Assembly (NCBI RefSeq): GCF_900168325.1
Contig: NZ_FVZE01000002.1
Coordinates: 186,001-250,000 of the forward strand
Length of the DNA: 64,000 bases
Reading direction: 5' to 3'
Source of the DNA: Novosphingobium mathurense
GTDB lineage: Bacteria > Pseudomonadota > Alphaproteobacteria > Sphingomonadales > Sphingomonadaceae
Positions 61,924-64,000 of this stretch are shown here, one piece after another; the first letter of the stretch is position 1, and every line of letters starts with the position of its first letter. Both the position numbers and the translations under genes were made by a program. A model generated the notes under the pieces. It searched no databases and had not been told where the DNA came from. It saw nothing but the letters and a program-made list of their open reading frames with translations.

Positions 61924-62352
61924 TCAGCTCCGTGCGGCGAGCATTTCGATCAGCTGGCGAATCGGGGAGACGTCGTACCCAGCGGCCGACGCCTTGGAGG
62001 CAATCACGGTCGGATTGTCGCCTGCCTTCGCCCGCGCGAGGGCCCACAGGAGGGTCGAACGGGTTCCCGAACGGCAGTAGGCCAGTACCGGACCGTCTGC
62101 ACTTTCCAGCGCCTCGAACATCGCGTCCACCTGCGCTTCGCTGAAACCGGCATGGGTTACCGGGATCGCGACATAGTCCATTCCGGCGGCTTTCGCGGCT
62201 GCTTCGATTTCCGCGCCCGGAGTCTGATCATCGCTTTCGCCTTCGGGACGATTGTTGATAATCCGCACGATTCCCATGTCTTTCGCGGCCGCAATGGCGT
62301 CGAGGCCGATCTGCGGACTGGCGAAAACGGTGTCGGTAATCTGGCGGAACAT
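61924..62352 (-). CDS. TIGR01244-family phosphatase/sulfurtransferase-like protein
   Basis: A 142-residue protein with the protein-tyrosine-phosphatase-like fold of the DUF442/TIGR01244 group: IRIINNRPEGE..., VTHAGFSEAQVD, and the catalytic loop YCRSGTRSTLLW (C-x5-R). In other genomes this domain precedes a beta-lactamase-fold persulfide dioxygenase; here it stands alone. It faces and shares a 300-bp upstream region with the cold-shock gene. Confidence 0.9.
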   Translation of the reverse strand: MFRQITDTVFASPQIGLDAIAAAKDMGIVRIINNRPEGESDDQTPGAEIEAAAKAAGMDYVAIPVTHAGFSEAQVDAMFEALESADGPVLAYCRSGTRSTLLWALARAKAGDNPTVIASKASAAGYDVSPIRQLIEMLAARS

Positions 62353-62652
62353 GATCGTATTTCTCCGAAATGGCAGCCTTGGCGAAGACGCATGGCACCT
62401 TCAGGGCGGCGCGATCAAGAGGCGCTCTTGAAGCAACTGGCAAGCCAAATCGACGAACTGGATGGTCCAATCCCGCGCGGTTCAACGAAAAAGGCACGTA
62501 ATTCTGTTCGCCATGGGCTTGAGACTAGTGTATGAACCGTGACCGCAGAAGAGGTGCGGGCGCATGTCCGGTAAGTTTTCTGACGTTCGGCGCGGATCGT
62601 CCACGCGTCCGAGTGAATGCTTGTGGGGCGCATCGAAGGTACGTTCGTAAAG
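62353..62652. other. 300-bp divergent upstream region of the cold-shock gene
   Basis: This region separates the TIGR01244 gene (minus) and the cold-shock gene (plus). On the plus strand ATG at 62392 opens a 47-codon frame ending at 62535, with a charged product (QEALLKQLASQIDELDG); its third-position GC is much lower than in the surrounding genes, and no family is recognised, so I treat it as a weak candidate only. Otherwise this stretch may be a long 5' leader of the cold-shock message. Confidence 0.4.
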
Positions 62653-63420
62653 ATGGGTTTTGACAGAGGTCGTCGCGGAAGGGGACGCGACAAGCGGGAT
62701 CGGTTTGGAGAGGACGATTTCGATCCGTTCTTCGCCGGACAGGATCGATTTGGAGGCGGTGATCGCTTCGGTGGTGGCGACCGTTTCGGCGGTGGCGGCG
62801 GTGATCGCTTCGGCGGTGGCGGCGACGACCGTGGCGGCGGTGGCCCGCGTGGCGGCTTCGGCGGCGGCGGCGGTGGTGGTCGCGGCTTCGGCGGCGGCGG
62901 CGGCGGCGCTCCTCGTGGCGGCGGCATGCCGGCTCAGGTCGTTGGACAGGGCCGCGGCGTCGTAAAGTTTTTCAATTCGGCAAAGGGTTTCGGCTTCATT
63001 CAGCGCGATGAAGGCGGCGACGATGTGTTCGTGCACATCAGCGCGGTCGAACGTGCGGGTCTGGAAGGCCTGGCCGAAGGGCAGCAGCTGGAATTCCAGC
63101 TCGTCGATCGCGGCGGCAAGGTTTCGGCCAGCGACCTCGTGGTCGTCGGCGATGTCATCCCCGTGCAGAAGCGCGAGGTTGCACCGCAGCGTCAGCTGAC
63201 CGGCGAGAAAGCCACCGGCACGGTGAAGTTCTTCAACTCGATGAAGGGCTTTGGCTTCATCACCCGTGACGATGGGCAGCCTGATGCCTTCGTTCACATC
63301 AGCGCAGTCGAGCGTTCGGGCCTCAGCGCCCTGAACGAAGGCGATCGCGTGGAGTTCGACATCGAGGTCGATCGACGAGGCAAGTACTCGGCGGTCAACC
63401 TGTCGCCGCTTCAGGGTTGA
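62653..63420 (+). CDS. RGG-rich double cold-shock-domain protein
   Basis: A 255-residue RNA-binding protein. Residues 1-105 are a glycine/arginine-rich, probably disordered region ([20 protein letters not shown], then repeats of DRFGGG and FGGGGGGG). Two cold-shock domains follow: one with [20 protein letters not shown] and [15 protein letters not shown], the other with [19 protein letters not shown] and [14 protein letters not shown]. Both keep the RNP1/RNP2 aromatic residues. The first two-thirds of the reading frame code the glycine tract, so slippage is possible. ATG at 62653 gives the common sphingomonad N-terminus. Confidence 0.9.
   Translation: MGFDRGRRGRGRDKRDRFGEDDFDPFFAGQDRFGGGDRFGGGDRFGGGGGDRFGGGGDDRGGGGPRGGFGGGGGGGRGFGGGGGGAPRGGGMPAQVVGQGRGVVKFFNSAKGFGFIQRDEGGDDVFVHISAVERAGLEGLAEGQQLEFQLVDRGGKVSASDLVVVGDVIPVQKREVAPQRQLTGEKATGTVKFFNSMKGFGFITRDDGQPDAFVHISAVERSGLSALNEGDRVEFDIEVDRRGKYSAVNLSPLQG
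62755..62935 (+). repeat. GGC/GGT-rich tract coding glycine repeats
   Basis: Repeats of GGCGGTGGCGGC-type units and GATCGCTTCGGTGGTGGC-type units code the glycine-rich domain of the cold-shock protein. It is inside the coding sequence, keeps frame throughout and is not a CRISPR or mobile repeat. Such tracts are prone to length change. Confidence 0.7.
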
Positions 63421-63477
63421 TCAGCCTGCTTTGATCCCGGTCGTTTGACCGGGGCATTGCAACAGCATAAAAGCGCG

Positions 63478-63508
63478 CAAATGGCGGTCCGGATAGGGCC
63501 GCCATTTG
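63478..63508 (+). terminator. Hairpin terminator after the cold-shock gene
   Basis: CAAATGGCGG (63478-63487) pairs with CCGCCATTTG (63499-63508), followed by TCGTTTG. A smaller CCGGTC/GACCGG hairpin lies upstream (63437-63452). Both precede argD. Confidence 0.7.
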
Positions 63509-63561
63509 TCGTTTGCGATTCACCAATTTCGTCTCATTGATTCGTTTCGAGGATTACCGAC

Positions 63562-64000
63562 ATGTCGATCACCCCGCTGATGCCCGTATACCCCCGGTGC
63601 GGAGTTCGGCCCGTTCGCGGCGAACACTGCCATCTGATCAGCGAAGACGGCCGCAGATTCCTCGATTTCGCCAGCGGCATCGCGGTCAATGCCCTAGGTC
63701 ATTCGCACAAGGGCCTGATCGGAGCGATCCAGAAGCAAGCCGAGACGCTGATGCATGTCTCGAACCTCTATGGCAGCCCGCAGGGCGAAGCCATCGCGCA
63801 GCGGCTGGTCGATCTCACCTTTGCCGATACCGTGTTCTTCACCAATTCCGGCGCCGAGGCGGTGGAATGTGCGATCAAGACCGCGCGTGCCTATCACCAG
63901 TCGGTCGGCAACGATGAGAAGTACGAACTCATCACCTTCAACAACGCCTTCCACGGGCGGACGATGGCGACCATCAGCGCGTCGAGCCAGGAGAAGATGC
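63562..64000 (+). CDS. argD: Acetylornithine/succinyldiaminopimelate-type aminotransferase, N-terminal part (3' end outside window)
   Basis: The visible 146 residues match the start of ArgD-type class III PLP aminotransferases: SITPLMPVYPR, DFASGIAVNALGHSH, the substrate segment FFTNSGAEAVECAIK and FHGRTM at the window end. It converts N-acetylornithine to acetylglutamate semialdehyde in arginine synthesis. ATG at 63562 has GAGGA about nine bases upstream. The PLP lysine lies outside the window. Confidence 0.92.
   Translation, partial: MSITPLMPVYPRCGVRPVRGEHCHLISEDGRRFLDFASGIAVNALGHSHKGLIGAIQKQAETLMHVSNLYGSPQGEAIAQRLVDLTFADTVFFTNSGAEAVECAIKTARAYHQSVGNDEKYELITFNNAFHGRTMATISASSQEKM

Noticed and set aside
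62755-62935. Repeat tract as CRISPR or mobile repeat
   Set aside because: The units are short, in frame and code glycine-rich protein; there are no spacers.

Overview
The window is a gene-dense (about 90% coding), high-GC stretch of bacterial chromosome, almost certainly from an alphaproteobacterium of the order Sphingomonadales (Novosphingobium/Sphingobium-like). This is inferred from family content: a MipZ division ATPase, a petABC bc1 operon, a ligase-associated Lhr-type helicase, ExbB with two tandem ExbDs and TonB, an RGG-plus-double-cold-shock protein, a CsgG-like secreted protein, and several secreted proteins of sphingomonad character. No insertion sequence, phage gene, integrase, CRISPR array or rRNA was seen. 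One tRNA gene (Gly, anticodon TCC) is present. The first gene (hbd, 3' end missing) and the last (argD, 3' end missing) run off the window.

Layout. 1-2.0 kb: a minus-strand operon gluQ > HIG1-like > cobalamin adenosyltransferase > hbd. 2.2-5.4 kb: an HNH endonuclease, then rpe > heparinase II/III-like. 5.7-13.1 kb: a lipid/envelope island. It holds a DUF2141 secreted protein; a minus-strand operon (lipid kinase > Tam41-like nucleotidyltransferase > MobA-like NTP transferase); a divergent two-domain CDP-alcohol phosphatidyltransferase with a HIT protein; a LicC-like cytidylyltransferase; and a Wzx-like flippase. 13.1-25.9 kb: an M20 amidohydrolase, a fused 5-oxoprolinase, GNAT, threonine aldolase, an EamA exporter, an epimerase-like SDR, an M48 protease, pepN and pgeF. 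26.2-29.5 kb: petABC and apt. 29.5-33.0 kb: malonyl-CoA decarboxylase, tRNA-Gly, the CsgG-like protein and panC. 33.2-35.7 kb: a tightly overlapped mipZ - J-domain - phosphomannomutase operon. 35.7-42.3 kb: a MgtC/DUF4010 protein, the Lhr-type helicase, and the tonB-exbB-exbD-exbD operon. 42.6-49.9 kb: a secreted orphan, hom, glpX, prs, an AraC regulator, hisN-like and GGCT-like genes. 50.1-58.7 kb: rpmI-rplT, an AraC regulator, pheST, an aldose-epimerase-like gene, an SDR and prfC. 58.8-64 kb: an EEP-family hydrolase, a sigma-54-type nitrogen island (PII - ammonium transporter - PII), a TIGR01244 phosphatase-like gene, the RGG cold-shock protein and argD.

Most genes are housekeeping: respiration, translation, amino acid and nucleotide metabolism, TonB energisation. 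The least explained part is the island at 6.3-13.1 kb. It encodes, side by side, the activities needed to phosphorylate a lipid, activate a lipid or head group with a nucleotide, join the two through a CDP-alcohol phosphotransferase, and possibly flip a product. A dedicated route to an unusual phospholipid or phosphosphingolipid is proposed as inference. Other regulatory observations are a consensus sigma-54 promoter upstream of the first PII gene with a weaker copy upstream of the second, a CRP-like palindrome upstream of the CsgG-like gene, paired 6-9-6 inverted repeats in a divergent AraC promoter region, and an intercistronic hairpin between exbB and exbD.
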